Counted from the stretch's first letter, positions 35,669-45,317 are shown. The stretch: DNA of 64,000 bases from Mucilaginibacter sp. (GCA_030445275.1 JAUCSE010000060.1:27837-91836); one strand, 5' to 3'. Notes: generated by a model from the sequence alone, not told the origin. A program made the numbers and translations.

Positions 35669-37441
35669 TTATTTAATCACAATATCATAAGGAATGCGGG
35701 CCTGTGGGGTGCGCATCATTTGGGTTAAGCCTTTTATTTGTTCGTACACCCTGTAGTTATCGCCCAGTTCTGATTTCATCATGCGGGTTTTCATTTCAAC
35801 ATTTACATCGCCGCTTAGTTGGTTCAGGAAACTTTTTTGTTCGGGGTAGGCTACCAGGTTGTAGTTTTTAATATTGGCTTTTTTAGCAGCCGAGGTTATG
35901 GCATCGTTAATACTACCCAGGCGGTCAACCAGGCCTATTTTTAGGGCCTGTTCACCAGTCCACACCCTACCTTGGCCTATGCTGTTAATGTAGGCCTGTG
36001 TTTTTTTGCGGCCTGTTGCCACGGCATTGGTAAAATCATTATAACCATGATTTACGGCGTTTTGTAGTATCAGTTTTTCATCAGGAGTAAGTGGACGGCT
36101 AATATCGCCCAGGTCGGCATATTTTCCGGTTTTTACGCCATCGAAGGTAACGCCCAGCTTATCGTTAAAAAGTTTTTGCAAGTTTGGCAATATGGCAAAT
36201 ATACCTATTGAACCGGTAATGGTGTTGGGTTGGGCAATAATAGAATCGGCAGCACATGATATATAATAACCACCTGAGGCTGCCACATCGCCCATGGAAA
36301 CAATAATGGGTTTTACTTTTTTGGTAAGCATCACTTCGCGCCAGATCACATCCGAAGCCAGTGAACTGCCCCCCGGCGAATTTACACGGAATACTACCGC
36401 TTTTACTTTATTATCCAAGCGTACTTTGCGCAATGCCTTTGATATCCGTTCAGATCCAATGGTGTTATCATCACCGTCACCGCCCGAAATTTCGCCCGAT
36501 GCATACACAACAGCAATCCGGTTTTTTGACGACGACGCATCATCCTTATTATCACTATCAGAATTGCTATGAGTGTAATCGCCCAGGTCAACGCTTTTAA
36601 GATCACTTTTTAACATGGTACCGGTGCGTTGTTTCAAATCGTCCAGTATCTCATCCTTATATTTTAAACCATCAACCAGCTTCAATTTCAGCGCGTCCTC
36701 AGGGAACTGTACCCGCATTTGGTCGGCATAGTTGAATAACGAATCTTTATTAATGCCTCGACTTTTGCTGATGCCAGTCAGGTAATAATCATACAACGAG
36801 CCCAGGTACGAGGTAACCTGCATGCGGTTGGCATCGCTCATTTTTGTTAATATCAATGGTTCAACGGCACTTTTATAGGTACCTACTTTTATGATCTGCG
36901 CTTCGATGCCTAATTTATCAAGCGCACCTTTTAAGAAAGTTACCTGCGAGCTAAAGCCATGAAACTCAAAAATACCTTTCGGGTTGATGTATACCTTATC
37001 GGCAACCGATGCCAGGTAGTAAAAGCCCTGAGTGTATATTTCGCCATAGGCTACTACAAATTTGCCCGATTTTTTAAAATCGATCAAAGCATTACGTATT
37101 TCTTCGGTAGTGGCCTGGCCCGATGTCATGTAGCTTTCGTCAAGAAATATACCTTTTATATTACTATCGGTTTTTGCTTTTTTAATATTGGCCAGTATAT
37201 CATTAAGCCCGGTCGATTTGTCTTTATCCAATCCTAAAAAGCCTAAACCCGAAAGTGGGTTATTTGGAGTTCGTTCGGTTATTGGTGTTGTAAACGCCAT
37301 GCGTAATACGGAGTTGGGTTCAACCTCAATGGTTTTATCACTACTGGAGGCAAATATTCCTATCACAATAAAAACTAAAATAACGGTGATTAAAATCACA
37401 CCAACAATGGTTGCCAGAACGAATTTGAAGAATTGTTTCAT
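35669..37441 (-). CDS. sppA: Signal peptide peptidase SppA, 67-kDa type
   Basis: 590 residues with one N-terminal membrane helix (about 6-30), then two tandem SppA/ClpP-like halves. The catalytic Lys lies in the first half (K-V-G-T-Y-K-S-A-V-E-P, near residue 205). The catalytic Ser lies in the second (M-G-D-V-A-A-S-G-G-Y-Y, near 395). It degrades leftover signal peptides in the membrane. The double-domain length matches the E. coli type rather than the short Bacillus type. Confidence 0.95.
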   Translation of the reverse strand: MKQFFKFVLATIVGVILITVILVFIVIGIFASSSDKTIEVEPNSVLRMAFTTPITERTPNNPLSGLGFLGLDKDKSTGLNDILANIKKAKTDSNIKGIFLDESYMTSGQATTEEIRNALIDFKKSGKFVVAYGEIYTQGFYYLASVADKVYINPKGIFEFHGFSSQVTFLKGALDKLGIEAQIIKVGTYKSAVEPLILTKMSDANRMQVTSYLGSLYDYYLTGISKSRGINKDSLFNYADQMRVQFPEDALKLKLVDGLKYKDEILDDLKQRTGTMLKSDLKSVDLGDYTHSNSDSDNKDDASSSKNRIAVVYASGEISGGDGDDNTIGSERISKALRKVRLDNKVKAVVFRVNSPGGSSLASDVIWREVMLTKKVKPIIVSMGDVAASGGYYISCAADSIIAQPNTITGSIGIFAILPNLQKLFNDKLGVTFDGVKTGKYADLGDISRPLTPDEKLILQNAVNHGYNDFTNAVATGRKKTQAYINSIGQGRVWTGEQALKIGLVDRLGSINDAITSAAKKANIKNYNLVAYPEQKSFLNQLSGDVNVEMKTRMMKSELGDNYRVYEQIKGLTQMMRTPQARIPYDIVIK

Positions 37442-37467
37442 TAATGTTGTAAATCTTTTTATCTATG

Positions 37468-37475
37468 CAAACTTA
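37468..37475 (-). promoter_or_regulatory. -7 promoter box of sppA
   Basis: TAAGTTTG on the minus strand, an exact TAnnTTTG, 26 bases before the sppA start. The -33 region is weak. Confidence 0.4.
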
Positions 37476-37527
37476 GTAATTCAATACCGATAATGTTAAG
37501 AGGCATTTCTATAATATTTGTTACAAC

Positions 37528-38007
37528 ATGAATAATATTTTTTTACTCCTGGGCAGTAACCTGGGCAATAGGCGATCGTTTCTTACTCAGGCAATTGAGC
37601 ATATTGAAGCCGATATTGCCCCGCTTATAAAGGCATCATCGGTATTTGAAACACAATCATGGGGTAAAACGGATGCGCCTGATTATCTTAACCAGGTACT
37701 TATGTTGCAAACTTTATTGCCTGCACAGGTATTACTTCAAAAAATACTGGCTATTGAAAATGTTTTAGGCCGTAAGCGGGAGGGAAAATGGGGATCGCGC
37801 ACTATTGATATTGATATTTTGTTTTATGGCGATATGATTATCAACGAACCAGATCTGCAAGTACCCCATCCAGAGTTGCATAAACGGAGATTTACCTTGG
37901 AACCCCTTGCTGAGATAGGAGCCGATTTTGTTCATCCAGTGTTACATAAAAATATTTTGCAGCTTAAAAACGAACTTAAAGACGTCTTGATTGTAAAAAA
38001 AGTATAA
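37528..38007 (+). CDS. folK: HPPK, 6-hydroxymethyl-dihydropterin pyrophosphokinase
   Basis: 159 residues. It has L-L-L-G-S-N-L-G-N-R at the N-terminus, W-G-S-R-T-I-D-I-D-I-L-F-Y near residue 92 with the magnesium-binding Asp pair, and V-P-H-P-E-L-H-K-R-R. It activates the pterin for folate synthesis. It is divergent from sppA with an 86-bp gap. Confidence 0.96.
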   Translation: MNNIFLLLGSNLGNRRSFLTQAIEHIEADIAPLIKASSVFETQSWGKTDAPDYLNQVLMLQTLLPAQVLLQKILAIENVLGRKREGKWGSRTIDIDILFYGDMIINEPDLQVPHPELHKRRFTLEPLAEIGADFVHPVLHKNILQLKNELKDVLIVKKV

Positions 38008-38117
38008 ATTTATAGTTAAGTGGGTGAGTGGTTGATTAAGTTGATTGTGTGAATTAATTCACTATATTGTTAACCAGCTATTGCCTAATTAACTATTTAC
38101 TTAACTGACCAATTTAT

Positions 38118-38492
38118 ATGCCAGATATTTCACCTGATCAGGATCTTGATCTTTCCTTTTTATATGAAATTGCCGATGGTAGCGATGAATTTATTGTGGA
38201 GTCAATAGGTATGTTTCTGGAGCAAACGCCCCAATTAATTACCACCATTACTGATGCGCTGGCTAATGGCGACTGGAACGAGGCTGCACTGGCTTCGCAT
38301 AAGTTAAAGGCTAACCTTGGTTTTTTTGGCATGCCCATAAGCCAGGCAACTATACAAGAGGTTGAACTGGACTGTAAAGCAGGCGCAGAGAACCCTGCCG
38401 AAATAATTGCAAAATTTAACCAGGTAAAAACACTGCTTAACGCCAACCTGATCACACTTAAACAAATAAGAGAAGAGAAGCTGAAAGCTTAA
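38118..38492 (+). CDS. Hpt-domain histidine phosphotransfer protein
   Basis: 124 residues, all helix, essentially one Hpt domain. The phosphorylated His61 lies in A-S-H-K-L-K-A-N-L-G-F-F-G, close to the usual A-H-x-L-K-G-S/A. Hpt proteins pass phosphate between hybrid kinases and response regulators. No kinase or regulator is adjacent, so its partners are unknown. It is preceded by GGTTGATTAAG phrase repeats. Confidence 0.88.
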   Translation: MPDISPDQDLDLSFLYEIADGSDEFIVESIGMFLEQTPQLITTITDALANGDWNEAALASHKLKANLGFFGMPISQATIQEVELDCKAGAENPAEIIAKFNQVKTLLNANLITLKQIREEKLKA

Positions 38493-38524
38493 GGCCACAA
38501 GCTTAAAGCTAAAGCCTCAATATA

Positions 38525-38557
38525 AATTAAAGGCAATCGAATTGATTGCCTTTAATT
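38525..38557. terminator. Bidirectional terminator between hpt and purS
   Basis: Perfect 14-bp stem AATTAAAGGCAATC/GATTGCCTTTAATT with a 5-base loop, between the convergent hpt and purS genes. AAAGCTGAAAGC-type phrases flank it on both sides (38480-38515 and 38600-38636) and could make an outer stem. Confidence 0.8.
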
Positions 38558-38629
38558 ATTAATTAGCTCTATAAGTAATTTTGATTTTTACATTCTTAGC
38601 TTTCAGCTTTGGGCCTTCGGCTTTTAGCT

Positions 38630-38887
38630 TTAAGCTACTTCCTGTACAGTAAAAGTATAGCTTTCCATGATCAGGTTAGCTAATAAGTTTTTGCAGGCTT
38701 GTTCAACTTTGGCGTGTGCGGTTTCGGCGCTATCAGCCTCAATTTCCAGCGTAATGTGTTTGCCAATGCGTACATTTTGTATTTCGGCTAAACCAAGGTT
38801 TTTCATGCTTCCGGTTACTGCTTTTCCTTGAGGGTCAAGTATTTCTTTTTTGGGCATTACGTCAATTTCAGCCTGGAACTTTGTCAT
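38630..38887 (-). CDS. purS: Phosphoribosylformylglycinamidine synthase subunit PurS
   Basis: 85 residues. It reads F-Q-A-E-I-D-V-M-P-K-K-E-I-L-D-P-Q-G-K-A-V, then V-R-I-G-K-H-I and A-C-x-N-L-L-A-N, the standard PurS pattern. PurS joins PurL and PurQ in the purine pathway's FGAM step. PurL and PurQ are not nearby. Its start overlaps the pssA end by 20 bases. Confidence 0.92.
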   Translation of the reverse strand: MTKFQAEIDVMPKKEILDPQGKAVTGSMKNLGLAEIQNVRIGKHITLEIEADSAETAHAKVEQACKNLLANLIMESYTFTVQEVA

Positions 38888-39590
38888 TTGTGAATTTTAA
38901 TTGAATTAAAGATAAAGTGATGTATATAATTATAACCACCGGAACTGCCACAAATTTAAAAAATAGAATCAGTATTGCCGAAAACAACAGCAGTAAATAA
39001 CGGAAAATGTTTTTAGTAAAGTCGCGGTTCTTGAATTTGAGCGACATCAACGGTATTTCAGATACCAGTAACGCGCACATTACCAGCACCAAAATAGTAA
39101 GTACATACGGGTTTAATATGTAGCGTCCTAAAACTTCATATTGCTGCAAAATTAAAGGTAGTGATGCAATCAATATGGCATTGGCCGGAGTAGGCAGGCC
39201 AATAAAACTATCAGACTGCCGGGTATCATTGTTAAATTTGGCCAGCCTTAATGCCGAAAATACCGGGATCAAAAATGCCGCGAAGTTTAAAAAATGACTG
39301 ACATTATTAATTTGATGAGCTTTTAAAAACAACTCATAAATAATAACCGATGGTAATACGCCAAAGCTTACCATATCGGCCAGCGAATCAAGATCCTTAC
39401 CAATAAAAGAGTAGGAGTTTAGTACCCTTGATGCCAGGCCATCAAAAAAATCAAATATGGAAGAAAGGAAAATTGCATAGGCCGCCACGACCAAATTATC
39501 CTGAAAGGCAAATACGATGCCTATACAGCCGCTAAACAGGTTAGCACAGGTAATGGCATTGGGGAGATGTTTCTTAACGCGCTTCTTCAT
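38868..39590 (-). CDS. pssA: CDP-diacylglycerol-serine O-phosphatidyltransferase
   Basis: 240 residues, about seven membrane helices. The CDP-alcohol phosphotransferase motif D-x-x-D-G-x-x-A-R-x-x-x-x-x-x-x-x-G-x-x-x-D-x-x-x-D is visible as D-F-F-D-G-L-A-S-R, then G-K-D-L-D-S-L-A-D (about 47-72). It starts with L-P-N-A-I-T-C-A-N-L-F-S-G. It makes phosphatidylserine, the precursor of phosphatidylethanolamine. It is the first gene of a pair with purS. Confidence 0.93.
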   Translation of the reverse strand: MKKRVKKHLPNAITCANLFSGCIGIVFAFQDNLVVAAYAIFLSSIFDFFDGLASRVLNSYSFIGKDLDSLADMVSFGVLPSVIIYELFLKAHQINNVSHFLNFAAFLIPVFSALRLAKFNNDTRQSDSFIGLPTPANAILIASLPLILQQYEVLGRYILNPYVLTILVLVMCALLVSEIPLMSLKFKNRDFTKNIFRYLLLLFSAILILFFKFVAVPVVIIIYITLSLIQLKFTNDKVPG

Positions 39591-39620
39591 TCGGTCATGA
39601 AGTTATCAGGATTTTATTAA

Positions 39621-39777
39621 CTATTTATGAAGTTACAGATAAAAATTTATTTAAAAAGCATCAAGTAGTTAGTATCAAGTATCAAGATTCTTTAAAGATC
39701 GTTATCGCCGCTTGGGGAACTGTCTTAATACTTGATACTAACTACTCGATGCTCATCTATCTATAACTTCATAAATG
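39621..39777. repeat. Long inverted repeat between rho and pssA
   Basis: A 30-bp arm at 39657-39686 is 28/30 complementary to 39724-39753 (AGTAGTTAGTATCAAGTAT core). An outer pair, ATTTATGAAGTTACAGATA (39622-39640) against TATCTATAACTTCATAAAT (about 39758-39776), extends it. It lies just after the rho stop (minus strand), so it may end the rho transcript. Confidence 0.85.
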
Positions 39778-39785
39778 CTAAAATA

Positions 39786-41423
39786 TTACGAATTCATTGA
39801 AATCAGAAATTCTTCGTTAGTTTTTGTGCCTTTTATTTGGGCCTGTAAAAACTCCATTGATTCCTGCGAATTCATATCGGCTAAGTGATTACGCAATATC
39901 CAGATGCGCTGTAATGTATCACGGTCAAGCAGCAAATCGTCACGACGGGTGCTTGACGCGGTAATATCAATAGCCGGGAATATACGTTTGTTTGAAAGTT
40001 TACGATCCAATTGTAACTCCATATTACCGGTACCTTTAAACTCTTCAAAAATTACCTCATCCATTTTTGAGCCGGTTTCAGTTAACGCGGTAGCTATAAT
40101 GGTTAATGAGCCGCCATCCTCAATGTTACGGGCGGCACCAAAAAAGCGTTTAGGTTTGTGTAATGCGTTTGCATCAACACCACCTGATAATATTTTACCT
40201 GATGCAGGCGCTACGGTATTATACGCACGGGCAAGGCGGGTGATAGAATCCAACAGGATCACTACATCATGACCACACTCCACCATACGTTTAGCTTTCT
40301 CCAAAACAATGTTGGCAATTTTTACGTGGCGTTCTGCCGGTTCATCAAAAGTTGATGATACCACCTCGGCGCGTACGCTACGGGCCATATCAGTTACCTC
40401 TTCAGGGCGCTCATCAATCAATAATATAATCAGGTAAACCTCAGGGTGGTTACGGGCTATGGCGTTGGCCACATCCTTTAACAACATGGTTTTACCTGTT
40501 TTTGGCTGAGCTACAATTAAACCACGCTGACCTTTACCAATTGGCGAAAAAAGGTCCATGATACGGGTTGAATAGTTACCTGCATCAGTGAATAAGCTCA
40601 GTTTTTCTGAAGGGAAAAGCGGGGTTAAGTGGTCAAAAGGAACACGGTCACGCACTTCGGCAGGTATACGGCCGTTAATGGCCTCTACACGTACCAGCGG
40701 AAAATATTTTTCGCCTTCTTTTGGCGGACGGATACTGCCGCGAACGGTATCGCCGGTTTTTAAACCAAATAATTTTATTTGTGATTGTGATACGTAAATA
40801 TCATCGGGCGAAGTAAGGTAGTTGTAATCTGATGAGCGTAAAAAGCCGTAACCATCGGGCATAATTTCCAGTACGCCTTCGTTTACAATTACGTTGTCAA
40901 AATCAAGATTAATAGCCGGTTCCTGATTTTTTTGCTGATTAGGGTTCTGACCATTGGTACGCCTGTCAAATTTCTGGGCACGGGTTTCTGTTGATGGCTC
41001 CTCCGTTCTGGAAGGCGCTTCACCGGCCTGTGCTACAGGGGCATCGCTTGTTTCGGCTGCAACAGCTGTTTCTTCGTTTTCATTATCATCAGCCGGGGCC
41101 TCTTCATCCTGGATATCAAACAAGTTGGTATCATCTAAAGGTACTTCAACACGTGGCTGTGTTTTGGGTTTTAACACGCGGGTTCTTTTACGTGCTTTAT
41201 CTCCTGTTTCGGCCGGGGCTGCAGCTTCGGCTGTGATTGGGGTATAGTTCGACTCAACAATGTTTTGTTGGGCCCGGGCAGCTTCAATAAGCTGTTGTTG
41301 TTCAATTATACGTGATATTAGCTGTGGCTTCCTGAGTTCGTCAGCTTCAGCAATACCTAAATTTTTTGCAATTTCGCGCAACTCAGAAACGAGTTTGTCG
41401 TTCAATTCTATTTTATCAGACAT
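39786..41423 (-). CDS. rho: Transcription termination factor Rho with a long disordered insertion
   Basis: 545 residues; E. coli Rho has 419. Rho_N is about 1-50. Residues about 55-180 are Glu/Ala/Thr/Asn/Gln-rich low complexity with few hydrophobics. The RNA-binding cold-shock part is E-I-M-P-D-G-Y-G-F-L-R near 190. The ATPase has Walker A A-Q-P-K-T-G-K-T near 300, Walker B V-I-L-L-D-S near 387 and the R-loop K-F-E/R-R region. The core is complete. Bacteroidota Rho proteins are known for such insertions, reported to drive phase separation in Bacteroides thetaiotaomicron. Confidence 0.97.
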   Translation of the reverse strand: MSDKIELNDKLVSELREIAKNLGIAEADELRKPQLISRIIEQQQLIEAARAQQNIVESNYTPITAEAAAPAETGDKARKRTRVLKPKTQPRVEVPLDDTNLFDIQDEEAPADDNENEETAVAAETSDAPVAQAGEAPSRTEEPSTETRAQKFDRRTNGQNPNQQKNQEPAINLDFDNVIVNEGVLEIMPDGYGFLRSSDYNYLTSPDDIYVSQSQIKLFGLKTGDTVRGSIRPPKEGEKYFPLVRVEAINGRIPAEVRDRVPFDHLTPLFPSEKLSLFTDAGNYSTRIMDLFSPIGKGQRGLIVAQPKTGKTMLLKDVANAIARNHPEVYLIILLIDERPEEVTDMARSVRAEVVSSTFDEPAERHVKIANIVLEKAKRMVECGHDVVILLDSITRLARAYNTVAPASGKILSGGVDANALHKPKRFFGAARNIEDGGSLTIIATALTETGSKMDEVIFEEFKGTGNMELQLDRKLSNKRIFPAIDITASSTRRDDLLLDRDTLQRIWILRNHLADMNSQESMEFLQAQIKGTKTNEEFLISMNS

Positions 41424-41769
41424 GATATGAATTATAGTTCAATGGGATTTTTAATGTTGTAAATTGTTTTCAAACGGTAACAAAGTCCCCATGCAAATTT
41501 TAAGTTATGTGCTTGCGCATGGAGAATTATTTTAAAGAAATTAATCTTGAAACTTTGATTAAGTAAACATCCAAATCCAGGTAAATATTATATGTAATAA
41601 TAACGTGGGGTTTTAAATTGTTTCTTTAGTGCAAGAAAAATTCAAAGGAAAACGATGCAATTGTAAACAAATATTTTTTAAATTCAAATTAATTAAATAA
41701 ATATCCAATAAAAGACACCATTTAAGCTAAATTTTTAGTTTTTTTGACATTACAAATATTATAGCATTA
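41424..41769. other. Divergent rho/pyrF gap, AT-rich
   Basis: 346 bases without an ORF. A short inverted pair CCATGC/GCATGG (about 41487-41523) is the only clear structure. No exact TAnnTTTG is present for either gene, so the promoters are not resolved. The gap may hold the rho leader, which in other bacteria carries autoregulation. Confidence 0.5.
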
Positions 41770-42603
41770 ATGATTTCACGCGCTCAGCTAATTGAACAGA
41801 TCAAACAAAAAAAATCTTTTTTATGTGTTGGTCTGGATATCGATATTGATAAGATACCCGAATTTTTGAAGGATTACCCAAATCCTATACTTGAATTTAA
41901 TAAAAGAATCATTGATGCCACTAAAGATCTGTGCATCGCTTATAAGCCCAACGCGGCATTTTACGAAGCATACGGCATAAAAGGCCTGCAAAGTTTAATT
42001 GATACCTGGAAGTATTTACCCACTGATACCTTAAATATTATTGATGCCAAAAGGGGCGATATTGGCAACACTTCTGATAAATATGCCAAAGCCTTTTTTG
42101 ATGAAAAAGCATCGGGCATGAGCTTTGATGCCATTACTATTACGCCTTATATGGGTAATGACAGCGTAACGCCTTACCTGGCTTACGCAGGTAAATGGAT
42201 CATTTTGCTGGCGTTAACCTCATCTGTTGGCAGTAAAGATTTTCAATACCTGCAAACCGGCGATGGTTATTTATACGAAACCGTGATACAAAAGGCTAAT
42301 ACCTGGGCCGGCGCTGATAGGATCATGTACGTAGTGGGGGCCACCAAAAGCACCGAGTTTACCAACATCCGCAAATACGCGCCTGATAACTTTTTGCTGG
42401 TACCGGGCGTAGGAGCGCAAGGGGGCAGTCTGGAAGAAGTGTGTCGCTACGGTATCACCAAAGATTGTGGTCTTATTGTAAACGCGTCGCGCTCTATTAT
42501 TTACGCCAGCAACGGTAAGGATTTTGCCGATGCCGCTCGTGCTGAAGCACAAAGTATGCAACAGCAAATGCAGGCAGAGCTGGAAAAGGCCAGGGTGATA
42601 TAG
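41770..42603 (+). CDS. pyrF: Orotidine 5'-phosphate decarboxylase
   Basis: 277 residues, the longer bacterial/mycobacterial type. It has F-L-C-V-G-L-D-I-D near residue 17, the catalytic I-I-D-A-K-R-G-D-I-G-N-T near 90, and V-P-G-V-G-A-Q-G-G near 218. It makes UMP. It is probably monocistronic; a palindrome follows the stop. Confidence 0.95.
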   Translation: MISRAQLIEQIKQKKSFLCVGLDIDIDKIPEFLKDYPNPILEFNKRIIDATKDLCIAYKPNAAFYEAYGIKGLQSLIDTWKYLPTDTLNIIDAKRGDIGNTSDKYAKAFFDEKASGMSFDAITITPYMGNDSVTPYLAYAGKWIILLALTSSVGSKDFQYLQTGDGYLYETVIQKANTWAGADRIMYVVGATKSTEFTNIRKYAPDNFLLVPGVGAQGGSLEEVCRYGITKDCGLIVNASRSIIYASNGKDFADAARAEAQSMQQQMQAELEKARVI

Positions 42604-42621
42604 GGTTCAGACAAAAAAACG

Positions 42622-42735
42622 CGTCATTGCGAGGTACGAAGCAATCTCTACGGAGGCAGATCGGTTTACGTGAGGTTTAATACTTAGTTATTTGCTCTGT
42701 ATAGCATAGAGATTGCTTCGTACCTCGCAATGATG
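42622..42735. repeat. GTCATTGCGAGGTACGAAGC-family palindrome
   Basis: Left arm CGTCATTGCGAGGTACGAAG plus CAATCTCTA; right arm is its near-perfect complement, ending at 42735. The central ~50 bases differ from other copies. It lies between pyrF and the first S9 peptidase. Confidence 0.9.
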
Positions 42736-42818
42736 TAAATGGTTACTTCGCATGTTTATGTTTTAGCTTTTACCTCATCAAAGTAATCACTAAATTACGT
42801 CGCTATTCCTTTTACCAT

Positions 42819-44792
42819 ATGAAAAGAGCCATACTGTTTATTATTGCCTTATCTTTTTCGGGTTATGTAACGGCCCAGCAGTCAAAAAAACCTTTAAAAC
42901 CAGTTGATTTTTATCGTATACCCACCGTGAGCGATCCGCAGCTTTCGCCCGATGGTAAGTGGATGGCTTACAGCGTATCAGAAGTAGATACCGCTAAGGA
43001 CAAGCGCGTATCGCACCTGTGGATGCAAAGCTGGGACGGCAAGGAATCAATCGAACTCACCCACGGGACAGAAGCAGCTTCGTCACCCCGCTGGAGCCCT
43101 GATGGCAAATACCTGGCCTTTCTTTCCTCGCGCGATTCAAAGACCGGCTCACAGCTTTGGCTGATTGACCGCCGGGGCGGCGAGGGTAATAAGCTGACGG
43201 ATATTAAAGGTAGCCTGAGCGAATATGCATGGTCGCCAGATAGTAAAAAGCTGGTTCTGGTAATAGGCGATCCAGAAAATAAAGGCAAGGAAGAACCCAA
43301 AACACCCAAACCCATTGTAATAGACCGATATCATTTTAAGCAGGATATAGAAGGGTATTTGCAACAACTGCACGATCATTTATACCTGGTTGATGCTACC
43401 ACCAAAAAACTGGATACTTTGACCAAAGGTGATAAAGATGAAAATTCGCCGGTATGGTCGCCAGATAGCCGGACTATTGCTTTTGTAAGTAACCGCACTG
43501 TTGAGCCTGATAAAAATCAGAATAAAGATATTTTTACTATTGATGCTCACCCCAATGCGGCTATGTTGCAGTTAACCACCTGGAAAGGCCGTGACAGCAG
43601 CCCGCAGTGGAGCCCCGATGGCAGGTATATCTCTTACTTGCGTAGCACAAGTGATGCTGATCATAATATGTACTCTCAAAATGTATTATGTATCATGGAT
43701 GTGGTTGGCGCTAATAACAGGGTTTTAACCCAGCAGCTTGACCGCCCGGTTGCCAACCAATACTGGGCCAGGGATAATAAGTATATATCGTTTTTAGTGG
43801 CTGATGACCGCCAGCGTTACCTGGCCAATGTCAATATCAACAACGGAAAAATATCAACCATCAGCAAAGGAATGTATGGTATAACTGATATGAATACTAA
43901 TACCTCCGGTAACTGGGTTGTTTTAAAAAGTGATCCTTATACTCCTGCCGAATTGTTTGCTTTGGATGGAGATAAGCTCAGGCGTTTAACCTTTCATCAC
44001 CAGGCCTGGTTAAATACGGTAAAGCTGGCGAATGTTTCAGGCTTTGAATCCAGAAGTGCTGACGGGACGCAAGTCTCAGGCATATTATTCACTCCCGACA
44101 GCGTCGCCGGGAAAAAATGGCCCCTCATTGTATTTATACATGGCGGCCCGGTAGGGCAGGATGAGTACACGTTTGATGTTACCAGGCAAACACTGGCAGC
44201 TGCAGGTTATGCGGTAGCTGCTGTAAACTACCGGGGTAGCAGTGGCCGCGGGTTGGAGTATTGTAAAGCCATATATGCCGATTGGGGTAATAAAGAGGTG
44301 AAGGATCTACTGGGTGCTGTTGATCATCTGGAAAGAATGGGGGTTGCCGACCCAGACCATCTGGGTATAGGAGGCTGGAGTTATGGCGGTATCCTTACCG
44401 ACTATACTATAGCGTCTGATACCCGCTTTAAAGCTGCAGCGAGTGGTGCGGGGAGTGGCTTGCAATTGTCCGTTTATGGCACCGATCAATATGTGCTGCA
44501 ATATGAAAGTGAAATTGGCGTTCCCTGGAAAAATGTCGATAAATGGATACAAATATCCTATCCATTTTTTCATGCCGATAAAATAAAAACACCAACAATT
44601 TTTATGTCGGGCCTCAGGGATTTTAATGTGCCTACGATTGGAAGCGAGCAAATGTACCAGGCGCTCCGGTCGCAGGGCATCCCAACGGAGCTGATATTGT
44701 ACCCTAATCAGTTTCACGGCCTTACCAAGCCAAGCTACCTGGTTGATAGGTTGCAGCGTTATGTGGATTGGTATAATAAATATTTGAAATAA
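42819..44792 (+). CDS. Secreted S9-family peptidase (prolyl oligopeptidase/acylaminoacyl type), copy 1
   Basis: 657 residues with a Sec signal peptide (cleavage near Y-V-T-A-Q-Q, residue 20). An N-terminal TolB/WD-like propeller has repeated S-P-D-G-K/R-x-I/L units (about 30-400). The C-terminal alpha/beta-hydrolase has G-W-S-Y-G-G with the nucleophile Ser521, the acidic residue in S-G-L-R-D-F-N-V-P and the His in N-Q-F-H-G-L. It probably cleaves short peptides in the periplasm. It is paralogous to the gene at 45318, with a small TonB-domain gene between. Confidence 0.93.
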   Translation: MKRAILFIIALSFSGYVTAQQSKKPLKPVDFYRIPTVSDPQLSPDGKWMAYSVSEVDTAKDKRVSHLWMQSWDGKESIELTHGTEAASSPRWSPDGKYLAFLSSRDSKTGSQLWLIDRRGGEGNKLTDIKGSLSEYAWSPDSKKLVLVIGDPENKGKEEPKTPKPIVIDRYHFKQDIEGYLQQLHDHLYLVDATTKKLDTLTKGDKDENSPVWSPDSRTIAFVSNRTVEPDKNQNKDIFTIDAHPNAAMLQLTTWKGRDSSPQWSPDGRYISYLRSTSDADHNMYSQNVLCIMDVVGANNRVLTQQLDRPVANQYWARDNKYISFLVADDRQRYLANVNINNGKISTISKGMYGITDMNTNTSGNWVVLKSDPYTPAELFALDGDKLRRLTFHHQAWLNTVKLANVSGFESRSADGTQVSGILFTPDSVAGKKWPLIVFIHGGPVGQDEYTFDVTRQTLAAAGYAVAAVNYRGSSGRGLEYCKAIYADWGNKEVKDLLGAVDHLERMGVADPDHLGIGGWSYGGILTDYTIASDTRFKAAASGAGSGLQLSVYGTDQYVLQYESEIGVPWKNVDKWIQISYPFFHADKIKTPTIFMSGLRDFNVPTIGSEQMYQALRSQGIPTELILYPNQFHGLTKPSYLVDRLQRYVDWYNKYLK

Positions 44793-44844
44793 CAGGTATA
44801 ATAGCCATAAACGAACATTAACATAAGCTAAACCATAACCTCAT

Positions 44845-45252
44845 ATGAAATTTGTTTTATTTATTGTACTTGTTTTTAGTACCGCAGCTTTGAGAGCCCA
44901 GAGTGTTGACAGTTTGGCAAATGATACCACTATTTATGGTGATAGTATTATAACCGTAAAGCCGGAATTTCCTGGTGGCACAAATGAGCTGGGCAGGTTT
45001 TTAGCGCAAACAATTCGATATCCGGGGGATGCGGTGGATCATAATATACAGGGAATAGTAATTGCATCATTTATAGTTGAAAAAGATGGTACGCTATCGA
45101 ATTTCAAGATCGTAAAGAGCGTATCAAAGAGCATTGATGATGAAACTATAAGGGTACTTAAGCTATCTCCTCAATGGAAACCTGGAATAATAAAGGGAAA
45201 GGTAGTACGAACATTTTATTCCAACTTTCCATGTTCGTATAGTTTAGGATAA
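44845..45252 (+). CDS. Small secreted TonB C-terminal-domain protein
   Basis: 135 residues: signal peptide (cleavage near A-L-R-A-Q-S), then a TonB C-terminal-like fold: P-E-F-P-G-G, I-R-Y-P-G-D-A, Q-G-I-V-I-A-S-F-I-V-E-K-D-G, W-K-P-G. It lacks the Pro-rich spacer and membrane anchor of true TonB, so it is not an obvious energy transducer. Bacteroidota carry many such proteins of unknown role. It is 52 bases after peptidase copy 1 and 65 before copy 2. Confidence 0.78.
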   Translation: MKFVLFIVLVFSTAALRAQSVDSLANDTTIYGDSIITVKPEFPGGTNELGRFLAQTIRYPGDAVDHNIQGIVIASFIVEKDGTLSNFKIVKSVSKSIDDETIRVLKLSPQWKPGIIKGKVVRTFYSNFPCSYSLG

Positions 45253-45317
45253 TTGTATAAGTAATAGGTCCTTACAATTATTAAATTATTGGCCAGTAAA
45301 AGTTGCTTTTGTTAATC

